This document shows positions 1-12,468 of a stretch of 64,000 nucleotides of DNA, in pieces. A model generated the notes under the pieces. That model saw only the letters and a program-made list of their open reading frames with translations. It was not told the origin of the DNA and ran no database searches. The number at the start of each line of letters is the position of its first letter. Within the stretch, counting starts at the first letter, position 1. This DNA is from Lithospermum erythrorhizon (lineage: Eukaryota; Streptophyta; Magnoliopsida; Boraginales; Boraginaceae). A program made the position numbers and the translations under genes. The stretch covers positions 124,001 to 188,000 of the forward strand of contig JADFUC010001455.1 of assembly GCA_019722365.1 (NCBI GenBank), read 5' to 3'.

Positions 1-2896
1 TGGATTGTACTTGGATGAAATGGAACTAATTGTTGTGTCTTCTTCTTCGAATTTCGAAGAATTTGGAGTCATTTCAACACTGTCAATGGAGGAATTCATC
101 AACCTGGTCTCCCATGGCTTGGTTGGCATCCATTTCTCCAGCCAGTTCAACCTTGTGCCATTCTTGTTACCTTTAGTGGGGGTTATCAACTTGGATGTTC
201 TTAAAAATGAATCATCATCATTGCTTTTCTGTTGCCAAAGCAAATGGAATAAAAATTTACTGGTACACTTTAATTTGGGCAATAAAAAATCCTTTCATAT
301 TAAATGTTGGAACATATATAATTTTGAAGTAAGAAACAAATGCATAAAAATTTAAATACACCATTTTATGCAAAATGAACATAACTAATTCATTTATAAA
401 ATGGTAAAATTTACATGAAAAATAAAACTGACTAATTCAAATTGGACAAAATATTTAACCATAAGTAACAATTACCTGCATGGAGAGGGTATAAGCAAAT
501 GCTCTCTCCCTCTTAAGAGCTCCTTCTTGCTTCATTTGAATCTTAGATTTTACCTCATCAATTGTTCCTCTACTATCACACCATCCTTTCTGCAAAGGAA
601 CCTTCTCTTATTAATAAGTCCATATACTGATTAAGCATCCAGTATGTCAAATGAATCTAAAGAGGCTCCATCTAAAAGCGTGGTAAAAGGGGTTGGATAA
701 TAAGAATGCTTTGGTGGTTAGCTACATATGGGATTAAAGCCTAGGTGTTATATTCACATACTTAAACACCTAAACCGAACTCATTATTTTTCAACATGCG
801 CATTAAATAATACCTCAGCTTGCTTGGTAGGATCATTTGGGGAGCAATTAGGCTTCAAATTAAGTTGTTTATCAATAGTTGTCTGATTAATCTGAGCCCT
901 CACCCTATTTTGGACCCTCACAAGAGCTTGCATACATCTAAGTGTAACATCAGCTTGTTTTCTGACAAGTCTGCCACGTACAATAGCTTGAAGCCTCACC
1001 AATGCTCTTAGAGCTCTTAAAGCACGCCTTGCCTTTAACCATATCAAAAATTAAAAGAAATCAATCAATAAGAAGCAAGTTCACAATGATGTATGAGTCA
1101 TTTGTACCATAAAACATATCAACTCTCAATTTTAAATTGAAATGTTAAGTTAAATTACTCATTTTGAGCAAGTGTTTATTGTTAATTTAATTTATATTTA
1201 GCTTAAAAATAGAGAAAATTGGTAAGTCATTTTAATTTAGCTACACGTAAATAATACGGAGTAATAAATTATACAATAACATGCATGCTCCATCTACAAA
1301 GAGGCTCCTGCATGAGGTGATCAACATGGATTGGATTATAGGTCGCCTAATAACCATATGTGATAACAAAGAGGCTATTTCCGAACTACAAGTAAATGAT
1401 ACAAGTAATTAATAAATAGCAATTTTCAAGTTAAACCTTTAAAATGAAAATCAATTTGAACACTAGTCAAACCATGACTAAATCTTACTATCTCCAATTT
1501 CAATTAATTATTTTTCTAATTTTCTAATCATAACTTTAACCATGAATACATTTATTCATTCATTAATCTAACAAATAAAAAATAAATATCATCGACTTCA
1601 TATTTTTTTTTTATAATTAATTCATATTATTATGCAAAAGAAATTTGTTCAAAGCCTATAAGAAATAGATTTCATACTCTGTATTACTACTTGGTATTCT
1701 GAAATAAGTGATCGTTTAACCAAAAATAATTTATTAAGTAGTTATGAAATCAATAGAAAAAAAAGTAATAAATTTCACAATTTTCAATGTGATGATGTAG
1801 ATATTAATCAATGAAAAACAAAAAGATAAGGAATTGATGATAAGGAATTTTGTAAATTCCCGATTCGTAAAGTTGCGTTGAAAATCGAATAATCACTTAT
1901 TTTTGAAACAAAATTTTGGGTAGATGATCAATTATTTACAGAGGCCGGAGGGGAGTAGTAAAAATATTAAAAGTACATCGAATAAAATGATCACATTGAA
2001 ATGAAAACTTAAACTAATTTGAATTAGATGTGCAACAGTGTAACCTATCATGAAGCAATAAAGTTGCAATTTGAATTAAAGTTCACCACATAAAAGTCAA
2101 ATTTGAGTTTTCAACAAAATTAAAAAGCAAGTGAAATTACCAAAAAGGCCCTGAAGACTGATTGGATTCTAATGGCAGCAAATTCTTGCTTAACCACCAA
2201 AAAATCTTTAGGTGGAGCTCTAACAACAGTAGCCATAGCAGCAGCCATAGCTTTACCAAAGGGATATGGAGACTCTGAGCCTTGAAACTCTGTATTATCT
2301 TTCAATCTTGTATCTCCTTTCAAAGCCTTAGCTGCCATAAACATCCCTCCTGAAGCACTCCTCCATAGCTTCCACTTCCTACTCTTCCCTCCTACCACCT
2401 TATTCTTCATCAAAACATAAAACGAAGATTCATCAGCATGAACATGCGTAGTAGTGAAACCAGGATTTATATATAAGGGTGGCGAATGGTTGATCCAAGT
2501 AAAATCAGAAAAAATATAAAATTTTAGGAGAGGACGAACCAAATAATTTTATTTTTCATTAGTCATTTATATTTTATAAAAAACTAGGGGTGCGACGGTT
2601 ATTTATGCCTCCCCTAGTTACATCGCTGAATTATCCCACCCAATGACTTTAGACTCTCCTGCTAAGTGGGTAAAGGGTCAAAGGGGTCGGATATTAAACA
2701 ACCGTATTGTAGTAACACATAAAATGTTTTCGAATTGATCCAACAAGTGTAACATTAAATCAAAAAATTTTAAAAAACTAAACAAGAAAAACAAAAAATA
2801 TGGACAAGGGGTATGTTAGTTACTTACTTGATCATTAGTTGTTTGGGAATTTTTGGGAGTAATGAGTGATTTGATCCACTTTGCAGAAGCTCCCAT
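1..2896 (-). CDS. IQD: IQ67-domain (IQD) calmodulin-binding protein, 3' end cut off by window
   Basis: IQD proteins are plant calmodulin-binding scaffolds, usually at microtubules, plasma membrane or nucleus. Five exons are read: 2828-2896, 2141 to about 2404, 814-1032, 476-589 and 1-228 (continues past base 1). All joins are phase 0 with GT donors. The start gives [12 protein letters not shown], the usual IQD N-terminus, followed by [10 protein letters not shown]. The IQ67 domain follows: [13 protein letters not shown] at the end of exon 2 and ARRALRALR at the start of exon 3, so the first IQ motif (IQxxxRxxxxR) is split by the conserved phase-0 intron. Two more IQ-like repeats follow ([30 protein letters not shown]). 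The last exon holds the family motif [18 protein letters not shown]. About 298 residues are visible; the family usually has 350-500. The exon 2 acceptor is ambiguous (2404 or 2398). Identity is secure; the subfamily is not assigned. Confidence 0.93.
655..720 (-). repeat. Au-type SINE fragment in IQD intron 3
   Basis: Contains AAGAGGCTCC then AAGCGTGGTAAAAGGGGTTGG, matching the 3' part of the fuller SINE copy near 46.96 kb (antisense on the plus strand). It is short and diverged. It lies between IQD exons 3 and 4. Confidence 0.4.
1290..1410 (-). repeat. Au-type SINE, diverged copy in IQD intron 2
   Basis: AAAGAGGCTCC near 1297 and, about 75 bases later, AACAAAGAGGCTATTTCCGA. This is the same bipartite layout as the fuller copies at 33.0 and 46.96 kb (GAGGCTCC ... 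AAAGAGGCTGTTTCCGAATTG). The central GGGGTAAGG motif is lost. Confidence 0.5.
2600..2765 (-). repeat. Au-type SINE, diverged copy in IQD intron 1
   Basis: Reads CTAAGTGGGTAAAGGGTCA, then GGGGTCGGATA, then GTTTTCGAATTGATCC, the same order as in the copies at 33.0 and 46.96 kb. It sits between IQD exons 1 and 2, so three relics of one SINE family lie in one gene. Confidence 0.5.
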
Positions 2897-3052
2897 TTGA
2901 TAACTCACTGTTGTGTTAAGTCTTGTTTGAAATGAGATATTTTTTGTTGGCTTTTGCAGCTTTTTTGGAGTACTCAGACAAAATGTACTAGAAGTAGAAT
3001 TTAGCAGAGAGATGAGAAGTTTCTGTTGTCGGAAATTGTACAAATTCTTGGA

Positions 3053-3061
3053 CTAATATAC
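3053..3061 (-). promoter_or_regulatory. Possible TATA box of the IQD gene
   Basis: TATATTA on the minus strand about 160 bases upstream of the IQD start codon. Position fits a core promoter with a ~130-base leader. In AT-rich DNA such a match is weak evidence. Confidence 0.25.
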
Positions 3062-3437
3062 TGTTGAATGAGGGATGTGGAGGGGGGGTATTAATTGTTT
3101 TTTGCAGTATGTAGGAGCGGATTTATTTGGAGTGATAAATATAGTACTCCTAATTAGTTAATGAGTACGGGGCTGTAGGGTTTGTTTTTTGAAAATTTAA
3201 ATTTGCATAAAAAAGGGAAAGGGTCATGATTGGAAATTCAATTTGTAACGGATACATTGGAATGTTTATTTATTTTCTTGGTCCTTATTTTTAGTGATAA
3301 CTTTATGATACACCCTTTTTTTTGCTAATAAATGTATTTGTCCTTGTCTTATCGTTTAGGTGGTTAAACTTGTGTCTTTTCGAACTAGCATGTCTTCATC
3401 TTTTCGAGACTTGTTACTTTATCTTTTAAATCTTGTC

Positions 3438-3898
3438 TCGACTACCCCTCATCCCATTTTTTCACATTTAAAAATTTATTTTTCGACTAAAAAACTTAAA
3501 TATTTATTTTGTCCATAATACTATACTAAAGTATATGGACTAAAAATTAAAGGCATTTAAATATTTTACGTAATTATAATAAAATCATGGTTTTTTTGCT
3601 CCTTGGCACACCACAACATCTCTCGCAAGCTTTAAATCGTATGAGACTGGCTAACAATCGCTTGTGCTTGTAGGCTAGAGAGTAAAAAGTTGGTGTGTCG
3701 AAGAAATTTGTGGTTGGTGAAGGTTGGGAGGAGATGGGGGTGAAGTAGTGTCAAAGAAAAAAGTGAATTTTATTGTATTATGTGGAAATATTTAAATATT
3801 AACCCATTATTAGTTCCTATACTTTAATTAGCGACTAAATGGTATTTAAGTTTTTAGTTGAAAAAATATGATTTTAATGTAGGATGAGGAGTGTCAAC
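3438..3898. mobile_element. Foldback/MITE-like inverted repeat, ~460 bp
   Basis: The arm at about 3438-3575 is repeated in inverted orientation at about 3780-3898. Shared blocks include CTCATCC, CGACTAAAAAACTTAAATA, ACTAAAGTATATGGACTAA and GGCATTTAAATATTT, each with a few mismatches to its partner. The loop of about 200 bases is unrelated. Long arms and a short loop suggest a non-autonomous DNA transposon. No target-site duplication was established. Confidence 0.5.
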
Positions 3899-4781
3899 AA
3901 TGGTATGAGGCTTTGACTGAAAGGGATAGAGAGTACGAAGGCTGAACCCAGAGAAAAAAATCGCAAAAATTTAGGGGTAGATGCAACTGCATAGTACCAG
4001 AAGACAAACACCTATTATATATAAACATTACTGCGTATGATACACCCTTAGTTTTATGGAATTTAGCTTGTATTGACTCCCATTGGTTTTTCATTTATTG
4101 GTTCGGACAAAGGGTTGACATCCTTTTGCTTGTTTGAGTAGGGTTTACTTTATAGTACCAATAATGCTTTCGGCTTGAGATTTGATTTAATATTTTTCGA
4201 ATCCTCGAATTTCATCAGCCCGGGTCAACATTGACTTTTTTTTTTTTTTTTTTTAAAAAACTTATTATTTTAATAGATATCCAACGATTACATTCATCCA
4301 ATTAACCAATCTAATCGTAAAAGCTGAGAAAGAGGCAAGCTAGCATGAAGAAACTGTAGTGAGGAAAAGCGTTCACTCTAGCACTTTCCTTGCTAACAAG
4401 AGGAGGCTTCGGCTGCGGGGCTCATTTAGAATCAGCATCTTTGGGTGGGAGCAAGTTGTCTTGGCCAGTCGGCGATGACTTTATTAAGAAGAATATTCGG
4501 GACATCGAATATAATATTTCCTTTATTATATGAAGATTGTCAACTCTTACATTTTTTTTTATCATATTTTGTCTTATTTGACATATTTGTGCATGCATTT
4601 TTTATTATAGAATTTATGAGATATTGGGATAGAGGGAGTAATATATGAAGAATAAATTCAAGCACATATATTTGAAACTATCTCCTAAAGTGAAAAAAAA
4701 AAAGCAGGTGAGAGCGGAGAGCCTCTTTTTATGCTCGATGGTTAATTCGGTTTGAAAATAATTAAAATAATGATACATTAT

Positions 4782-4991
4782 TACTCCATCCGTTTTAAAA
4801 TAGATGATTATTTAGAAAAAAAATTATTTTTAATGATAGTTGATTGTTGGCAATTTTAATATATATTTTTTATCGTTAACATATCTTTTACATTTTGATG
4901 TATTTTTACAATCTTAATGTAACTTTTCACAATTTATTAATAAAGAAACTTTCATCCCAAATGTCATTTATTTTTTAAACGGAAAAAATAT
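4782..4991. mobile_element. Stowaway-like MITE
   Basis: Starts TACTCCATCCGTTTTAAAAT and ends in the inverted form ATTTTTTAAACGGAAAAAATA. The CTCCNTCCG terminal motif and flanking TA dinucleotides are typical of Tc1/Mariner-type Stowaway MITEs. It is about 210 bp and non-coding. Confidence 0.6.
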
Positions 4992-6446
4992 TTTGTACGT
5001 ACCACAAATCATAGGTTGAAATTGAATACTCTCAAGTCGAGGCTAACAAAAGTCAAAATAAATATTCAGTAACATCTTTTGACCTCCCAACATAAAATCC
5101 AAATTCCGCATCAGGATGGAGATGTTTGTTATTCCAATACTCTTCTAGCCTTCTAGGTACGATGCTCTACATGGTGAATTTAATGGTATCAAAGTGAATC
5201 TTCTCATTTATCTTTGAGTTTTTAAAATGGATTCACTTATTGAAATATATCCATATCCATTCCAATACATTCATCTTCAAACCATTATTTCTCAATAATT
5301 AAAATAGTCGAGGTGAATATTACTTTCAAATATGTTTCACCCTAATTCATATTAATTTAACTCAAAAAATAAAAAGTATCCAATCAAACAATAATTTTAA
5401 ATATTCACCTCCATTATGTTCAACTAAATTAAGGGGTATTATATCTATCTATCTCTACTCGATTTACCTCAATCCATAAATATTAATTACCTTAGTTGAG
5501 GGTGGGGAAAGAAAATAAAGGATAAAAAATAGAAAAAATTAGTTTTTGGTATGGTAGAAAGTGATGAGGGAGGAGATATCCCATAGTTCCACATTTAACT
5601 CCAATTTGTAAATGAAAATTCTAGAATCCAGATTATTCACATATTTCAAATAGATTATTTCTCATTAAATAGCTCGTCTATTTAAAAGTTCAAATTTGAA
5701 ACATGTTCATCATTTCAGTTCATATATCCAACGAAGGATATGGCAGATGAATTGAAAGACAAATAATACTACCTCATTTTGTGATCACGTAAATGGCCAA
5801 ATCCGGCAGAAATACTCGCGATGGAGTATGAATTACGAGTTTAAAGAAAATCCTTAATCATGTGTTTAAGTCAATGAGAACCGTTGGTTTATTTCAAATA
5901 ATAATAATTTATTTTCTTTAAATCAATATACTCCGCACATTATTGGGTTAAGAATTTATTAAATTCTTAACCGAAACTCTTTGTGATAGACCAATCCATT
6001 AAATTTAACACAGAGAAAACCCATGGGCCATCGACCATGTTGGTAAATTTAATAACACTTTGATCAGTTGATTCAGTTCTAGATCTCTAGGAGACCACAT
6101 TACATATGAATTTTTTAAAAATTGAGTATTTGCAACAACAACAATAAATTAAGTGCTACCTATCTATGTAATTGATGTCCCATTTATCTGCCAATATATA
6201 TATGGGTGTGTATATCGTATGTGATAACTGGATTTGATGATTAATATTTTCTTCAGTTTACTTTAATTGACACTTTTTATTTGCAAGAAGAAATTTTGAC
6301 CATAAGTATAATTATTTTTTGTACAATTAACTTATAGGGCGCTTTTGAGCGCGATTTAAAAAGCACTTAGACGGTATTTTGCACCAATATCACCCTTTAA
6401 GTGCTTCTTAGACTGTATTTTTTTGGTTGTGATGTCACAGGGGTGT

Positions 6447-8049
6447 TTGTTAAATCTGGCGAAGTCGGCGGAGATGGCGAAGTGGTACTGTGAATTATGA
6501 GATCTAAATAGGTGTTTGATAACGGTTGAAAAACTTAAGTGAGTTGTTTTTAACAATTTTGCCCGATCAACTTAGTTCATTTACTTATATATGAATCATG
6601 TATTAAATAAATAGCTTATAATAGATAATTAAATAATAAATCTTATTATTAGATTATAAATAGTAGTATAAATATAATAATTTGATTAAATAAATATTAA
6701 AGTATAAATAAATTCTAAATATTAAATAAATATTTAAGATTTATAAATTCAATAAATTGATCAAGCATACATAATTGAAAAATTGGATAAGCCAATACAA
6801 ATTCTTCAATTAATAAGAAAACAACCGCTTGTCTTCATTTGAACCTATAATCTAGAGACATCTGTTTGTTAAAAAAGCGAACATGATTATTTCGCCATCT
6901 GTAATTAGCTTAAAGTCTGGCGGTTATGATTGAAACAGATTAATCATATTTATTTGATCTGCTTGCGTCTTGTATTAAACTGATGTTGATCGCTAGAAGA
7001 GTCCATTATTGCCTCGTGAATTCTCCCAGCGTGTGCTAACATCATCAGCTGATTCAAAGAAATAATTTGCATTGTCCTCTAAGAATAAAATTATGCATAG
7101 CCACACAAGCTATTACGATATTTCTTTATGTTGGAAATGGATAGATGGCATCACTATGAGAATCGAAAGCAGATTTTTAAGAACTTGAAATAAGTTCAAT
7201 ATTTCTCGATTTTGCATGTGCTTTCTGATGAAAAGTTCTTCTCTTGTTAGATGGGCCGGTTATTTTGGAAATCTACTCGGCAATCGGGCTTAGCGGTGAG
7301 TGGTGAGATCATACTCAATCCGTGGGAGAAACAAAACAGGAGCGACTATTACAATAGCACGTAATCTCTTTACTAGAGATGCCATGCTTAGATTAAGCGA
7401 CTAACCAACTTATTTATCTAATTTACTTAAATTAGAAGTCACCTAATAACCATAACATATAAGACACCATCGAACTTCAATCCAATGTCGTCTACGCAAT
7501 GTTAATATGACAAATAGCGTAAAAAAACATCTTTGGAAAAAGCCAACCACTTAGGTTCTCTGGATTCTTGAGGATAGCAAATCCGGTATTAACTTAATAT
7601 ATTACTTGAATAAAATATAAAAATTAAATTGAAAATACAAAAAAATTTAACAAAACAACGACCACAAAATAATTGACTTTTCATATTAACTGTCTGATAC
7701 ATTGAATAAATAAAAAGAAATTAAATTAAAAATAAAACATCCAGTATTATAAATTGAATAGAAAAGGATAAAGTATTAACGTGATAAATTGGAGAATAAG
7801 AATGTGTAAAAGTGAAAAAGGAGAAATGGTTGTTTTCTTTTAGGATTCGAATTGGGTAAGAAAGAATAGTGAGATTATTTGATTAAAGAGGTACAAAATA
7901 AGCTAAGGTACAAGCAATTTTTTTGTTAAGGATTTTGATAATTACTTAATTTATTAAGCACTTAAATAATTCATTAACAAATAAACATACAGGTAAATGT
8001 TGAATTAATTAAGATTAAGTGTTTAATGAATTTAACAAATACCCCTCAG
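6447..8049 (-). mobile_element. PIF/Harbinger relic with transposase C-terminal fragment
   Basis: Near 6449 the plus strand reads GGGGTGTTTGTTAAAT. Near 8035 the inverted form ATTTAACAAATACCCC appears, giving candidate terminal repeats 1.6 kb apart. On the minus strand around 7050-7130 the peptide NIVIACVAMHNFI is readable, matching the C-terminal IV.AC..LHNFI motif of plant Harbinger DDE transposases, with stop codons around it. The target-site duplication is not clear. A hAT-type end cannot be excluded, but the peptide argues for PIF/Harbinger. Confidence 0.45.
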
Positions 8050-10639
8050 TAAGTGTCTTTTTAAATGCTTTTTGTAGTAGTGATTTCTTAATATTATAAA
8101 AATAGTTTTGAAATTAAATCAAATGCTATCGATGTATATTTATTAGAATATAGAATAAAAGTTAAAGCATGTTCAAATCATCGATATTGAAATCTAAAAT
8201 GTCAAATAAAATACAATAAGTCGGATGAAGTATTTGATGAACTTATTTATTTATATCTATATAAAACATCATTATTAGTGTTTACACCATCTCCAGCAAT
8301 TATGCAATATTTAATATTTTTTTTCTTGTCACATCAAATTATTCTCTTTTTCTTTCATAATCTAACACTCTAATATCTACCAACGCTACAGCCGCTAGAC
8401 ATTTATAAAGTTTTTCACATTCTATTTCATCCACGTAACTCCATCTCGGATTTTTTTGGGTGTCCAAATAATGATACAAACTCAGACTCTATTTGTAGAA
8501 CTTGAAAAATAAAAACTATTAATAAAAACAAAAATGAATTTCGGATAATTATTTGACAAGAAAAACCATTTTAAAAAATAAGAGTATTAGTTTTGAGTGT
8601 GGGTATCAATTAACATGAAATTTACTATAGTGAAAATTTAACATGAAATAGAAATGAAAAGGGTTTAACATGCTTTTGACTACGTGCTGCATGAATTAAC
8701 ATCCTATTTGACTACCTGCTGCACTTCATTTTATGGAATAACCAAAATTGTGGAGAATGAAAAACAAAGAAAAGCCAAATTGATACTCCGTAGATACTAT
8801 GGCTCATTATCATGGCATTTGTTCCTTTATTACAAAGTGAAAATGAATGATCAAATCTTGCAGTAGTCACTAGTCAGTACAAAAAGCTTCCGTAATGAAT
8901 GATCAATCAGCACTTGTACTCGGAATGACAAATGAGGATATATTACGATGGTGCTATTCCATTGCCTAACGTATTCGGCAATGATATCTAACTATAAATA
9001 ATCTTTATAAAATATCAAGCCTTTGTCCCAAAAAGTTTGTCACTATTGGTAAGTATATATAGCTCCTGATGCTATATTGCTAGCTATTCTGATGAGCTAG
9101 TAGTAGTAAAGAGAACATTGGATTGTGCAATCATTCAATCAGCTTCTTTTTCTTCTCTTAAACTTTGTTTTTTGTTAGGTTTCACAGCTATTACCTCTAA
9201 GAAATGGTTCAAAGAATGGGGTCTCATGTACTAAATGCTTAACTCAAAGTCCACGGTTGATATATTTGGTGGAAGTTGTTGGATATGTATGTACATAGTT
9301 GAATGCAAATTTATCAACCATTTTGATTGTTCAAGATGTGATATAAAAGATAAGTGAAATGGAAGTGTGATATGATGGAGTCACATATTGGAGTGGCAAT
9401 AAGAGATTGATTACTTTATAAATGAAGTGTATCATTTTGATTAACAATGTATTCATGATAATGTCCAAGGTATGCTTGTAGTACAAATCTTGAAAGTGGT
9501 ACTCTAGCTCATTTCTTAATCATTACGGACTTTTAAAAAAAATGAAAATTCTAAATAGGGTCTTATTTGACCATTTTGTGTGGGTGAATTGGAGGGAAAA
9601 TAAGGTGTGAGAGATAAATTGCGTGTATAAAAAAATTGTAAAAGTAAATGTGTCTTCTGGTATTAGAGAGTATTTAGTAAATGTAAGCAAAGTGTATGGT
9701 CACGATCTTTTGGGAAAGAAAAAAAAATTAATGTATAATTTGAAATACGAAAGTATTAAATTTTTGTAGTACTTTGCTCACTATAAATGGGGGTAAAGAG
9801 ATTTGCAATAAACGACTTCGAATTAGATGCAAAATTATGCTATCCTTTTTATCTTCGTTTGGATACATTTTTTTTATCTCCTCTCATCTGTAAAATCTTT
9901 TAACCTTGATTGAATGATTGAAAATAAATGATTTTAAGACCGAGGGTCCGAGACACTAATTTGACATTTGATATAGGAGTAGACTCATCCATGTGAAAGT
10001 TATTAACCAAGAAATAAAGTTGAAAATTTAAGCTTTAGTTTTGCATTACACTAATATTTAATCATTTTTTAGTTGGGATCTTGACCTATCAACTAGAGTG
10101 GAAAGTTTTTGGTTTTGTATTATCCAGTCAACAGACAACTATCCAAGACTCCTACACATTTGGCTCTGACTATTTCTGATCCTGATACAACAAATATACA
10201 ATAAATTGAATTATCTTCTTGGATTTGTTTTCTTCCACTTATGGAATGCAAAACTCAGAGAAAAAGTTGCTCTTCAGTCTAGGCAACAAGAATTTTTACT
10301 TCCACACCCCTTCCTTTATTTATACTACTAGTACACCTACCATAGGCTTATTTCCTAGTGTCCCAAAAAGAAAGTCCACATCAACTCCTACCCTTTTGTA
10401 AATTGATGTGAAAGAAAAGATAGCAAGACAAGCTAAGAAATGGTAGTAGTAGATGAGAGGAAAAGAAGTGACCACAGAGAAGTTAGATGGATCATAACTA
10501 CTTTTTCTGCCACAAAATAAGTAAAATCACTTTCACTTGTTTGTGAAGCAAAGATCATTCTACCAATGCTTGAATACATTGGATTTCGTGGACTTTCTTT
10601 TTGGGAAGAACCATTTCTTGAACTTATTCTACGGAGTAC

Positions 10640-10647
10640 TATAAATA
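10640..10647 (+). promoter_or_regulatory. TATA box of EPFL gene
   Basis: TATAAATA lies 115 bases before the EPFL start codon, implying a transcription start near 10670 and a leader of about 85 bases. Confidence 0.6.
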
Positions 10648-10754
10648 CACCCAAGTAATCATTCTAGTCATCATCCAAGAACGCTCTTGTTTTCCATTCT
10701 TCTTGCAGCTACCCTGAAAATCATTGTATCATAATTAGTTTTCTTTATCAAGAA

Positions 10755-11048
10755 ATGGGCAGAAAAGAATTGTGGTCAAGTCTATCCCTAGTCATGGTAT
10801 GTTTCATTTGTGTGACATCTAGGCCTTTTGTCCCAAATCATGATGTCCAATTTCTGAATGAAACAACATTTGAAGATGTGAAGAAAATAGGTTCAAGTCC
10901 ACCAATTTGTGAGAACAAATGCTATGGTTGTATGCCATGTGAAGCCATCCAAGTGCCCACAAAAACTGGCAAAATTGGTGTTCAATATGCAAATTATGAG
11001 CCTGAAAGATGGAAATGCAAATGTGGTCCTACTTTCTATAGTCCATAG
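10755..11048 (+). CDS. EPFL: EPIDERMAL PATTERNING FACTOR-like secreted peptide precursor
   Basis: EPF/EPFL peptides are secreted ligands of ERECTA-family receptor kinases, often with TMM, and control stomatal patterning and organ growth. The 97-residue precursor starts with a basic-hydrophobic signal peptide (about residues 1-22, ending near VCFICVTS), has a short variable propeptide, and ends in the cysteine-rich mature domain from about residue 46 (IGSSPPICENKCYGCMPCE). Six cysteines are in the family pattern: CENKC, CYGC, CMPC, then the C-terminal YANYEPERWKCKCG. The C-terminus CGPTFYSP matches the family ending. The domain is uninterrupted and the whole frame is in one exon. A TATA box lies upstream. 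The exact EPFL member is not assigned. Confidence 0.92.
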   Translation: MGRKELWSSLSLVMVCFICVTSRPFVPNHDVQFLNETTFEDVKKIGSSPPICENKCYGCMPCEAIQVPTKTGKIGVQYANYEPERWKCKCGPTFYSP

Positions 11049-12380
11049 CTTTCAAGAAAGAGTTCATTGTTAAAATGCAAAATGGTGTTCTTCCATTTTG
11101 ATTAGAATTGTTTTTTTTTTATGCATGTACTAGTGTTTGTAATGTTCTAAATTATTATAGTATATGAAAGTTATTAGCAATGGATTATCTTATGTTGTCG
11201 TGTATTAAGATTATCTTTCACATGGTTATTAGATTCATGGTGCCTCCATCCAAAGAAAATGGATAAGATATAATTCAATGGAATTTGTTTTCTGTGATGT
11301 CTAGTCCTTGACTCCTTGATAAACTACCTTTTTATGTTCCTAATCCTTATTAAGATACATCTATAAAAAAATTTGAAAAAAAACTACACAAAATAAATTG
11401 AGAAGGCAAAAATCTTCAAATATTAATCATAAGGAAATCATAATTTATTGAAGTCTTTGTTTCATTTGTTTCATTTGACCCAAAAATTATGTTGCATCTT
11501 TGATAAATAGTGCATTGCAGTTAGAAGTATTCAGCATTTTTCAAATTGACTCATGATCAGAAAATGTTTTTAAAGAAAATCAAAAAGCATAAATCAAACC
11601 AAACTAGATGAAACTAAATCAAGTCCTATATCATCAAATGGAGTCGGATGATCAAAAAGCATAAACTACTTTTGTCAATTTTGCTCAAAAATAAATCTCA
11701 AAAAATTGAAAATGTCTATTAAAATATATTTGAACAAGTATGTAACTTCGTAGTTCATAATTTATTGTTGCATAACAATTGAATTTTGAAAATACACCGA
11801 TAATAGAATGGAATTTAGAAGTTCGAGGATAATATATTATTATTTTCTCTTTATTTTTTTAGTTTCTATTTTTTCTAAAAAAATAATATGGTACAATTTT
11901 TTATTTTCTAAAATTACATGATCCAATGACTATGAATGATGTTTAAGTAATTCCTTAAACTCCTAATCCAAAGACTTTCAATAATATTATGAAAATATGT
12001 TTTTAAGGATAAACTTAATGATAACAATTTTATACACAATATTGAAAATATTACCGAATAAAAATTATTGATTAACTCTCGAGTGCAACTCATTTAATAA
12101 AAAAAAATATGGTCGTTAACTAACGGTCGTGCATCCTCAGTCATCAAATGCCACTTCTATCCCCAGTGGGACTAAAAGCACACAAGTAGTGTTAAAATGA
12201 TTGAAAATGAAACTTTCTCAAACATTACATTTATAAATAGGGTGCTAAAAATATGAAATTACTATCTTACCCCCTATTTGTTAATATAGTATTTGAAAAA
12301 GTTTAATTAAGAGCAAAAATAGTTATTTGCATAATTTTTTAACATTGTTTGGTGTCCACCCCAGATTCAACTACTGGTCT
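11049..12380. other. Intergenic, no gene seen
   Basis: Holds the EPFL 3'UTR and the promoter of the coatomer zeta gene. It is AT-rich, and I see no open frame, RNA gene or clear transposon. TATA-like motifs are too frequent here to single one out. Confidence 0.5.
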
Positions 12381-12468
12381 CTCTCTAAAGTGTGAAACCA
12401 GAAAAGATCCAAATCCACAAAATTTTGTAGCTCAAACTCTTGATCCCTCAACCAAAATCTCCATAAAA

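Larger units (their letters stand above)
3064..10639. other. Gene-poor intergenic region with decayed transposons
   Basis: No protein-coding gene is supported. The stretch is AT-rich and holds a foldback element (about 3.44-3.90 kb), a poly-T run near 4230-4250, a Stowaway-like MITE (4782-4991) and a PIF/Harbinger relic (about 6.45-8.05 kb). The open frames present are short and show no recognisable domain. Between 8.1 and 10.6 kb I see nothing beyond AT-rich unique sequence. Confidence 0.6.

Noticed and set aside
10219..10401. 60-codon plus-strand frame upstream of EPFL
   Set aside because: No signal, motif or promoter; in the intergenic region before the EPFL TATA box.
10778..10833. Small intron in the EPFL signal peptide region (GTATGT ... 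TCTAG)
   Set aside because: It would be only about 30 bases, below plant intron minimum; the unspliced frame already gives a proper signal peptide.
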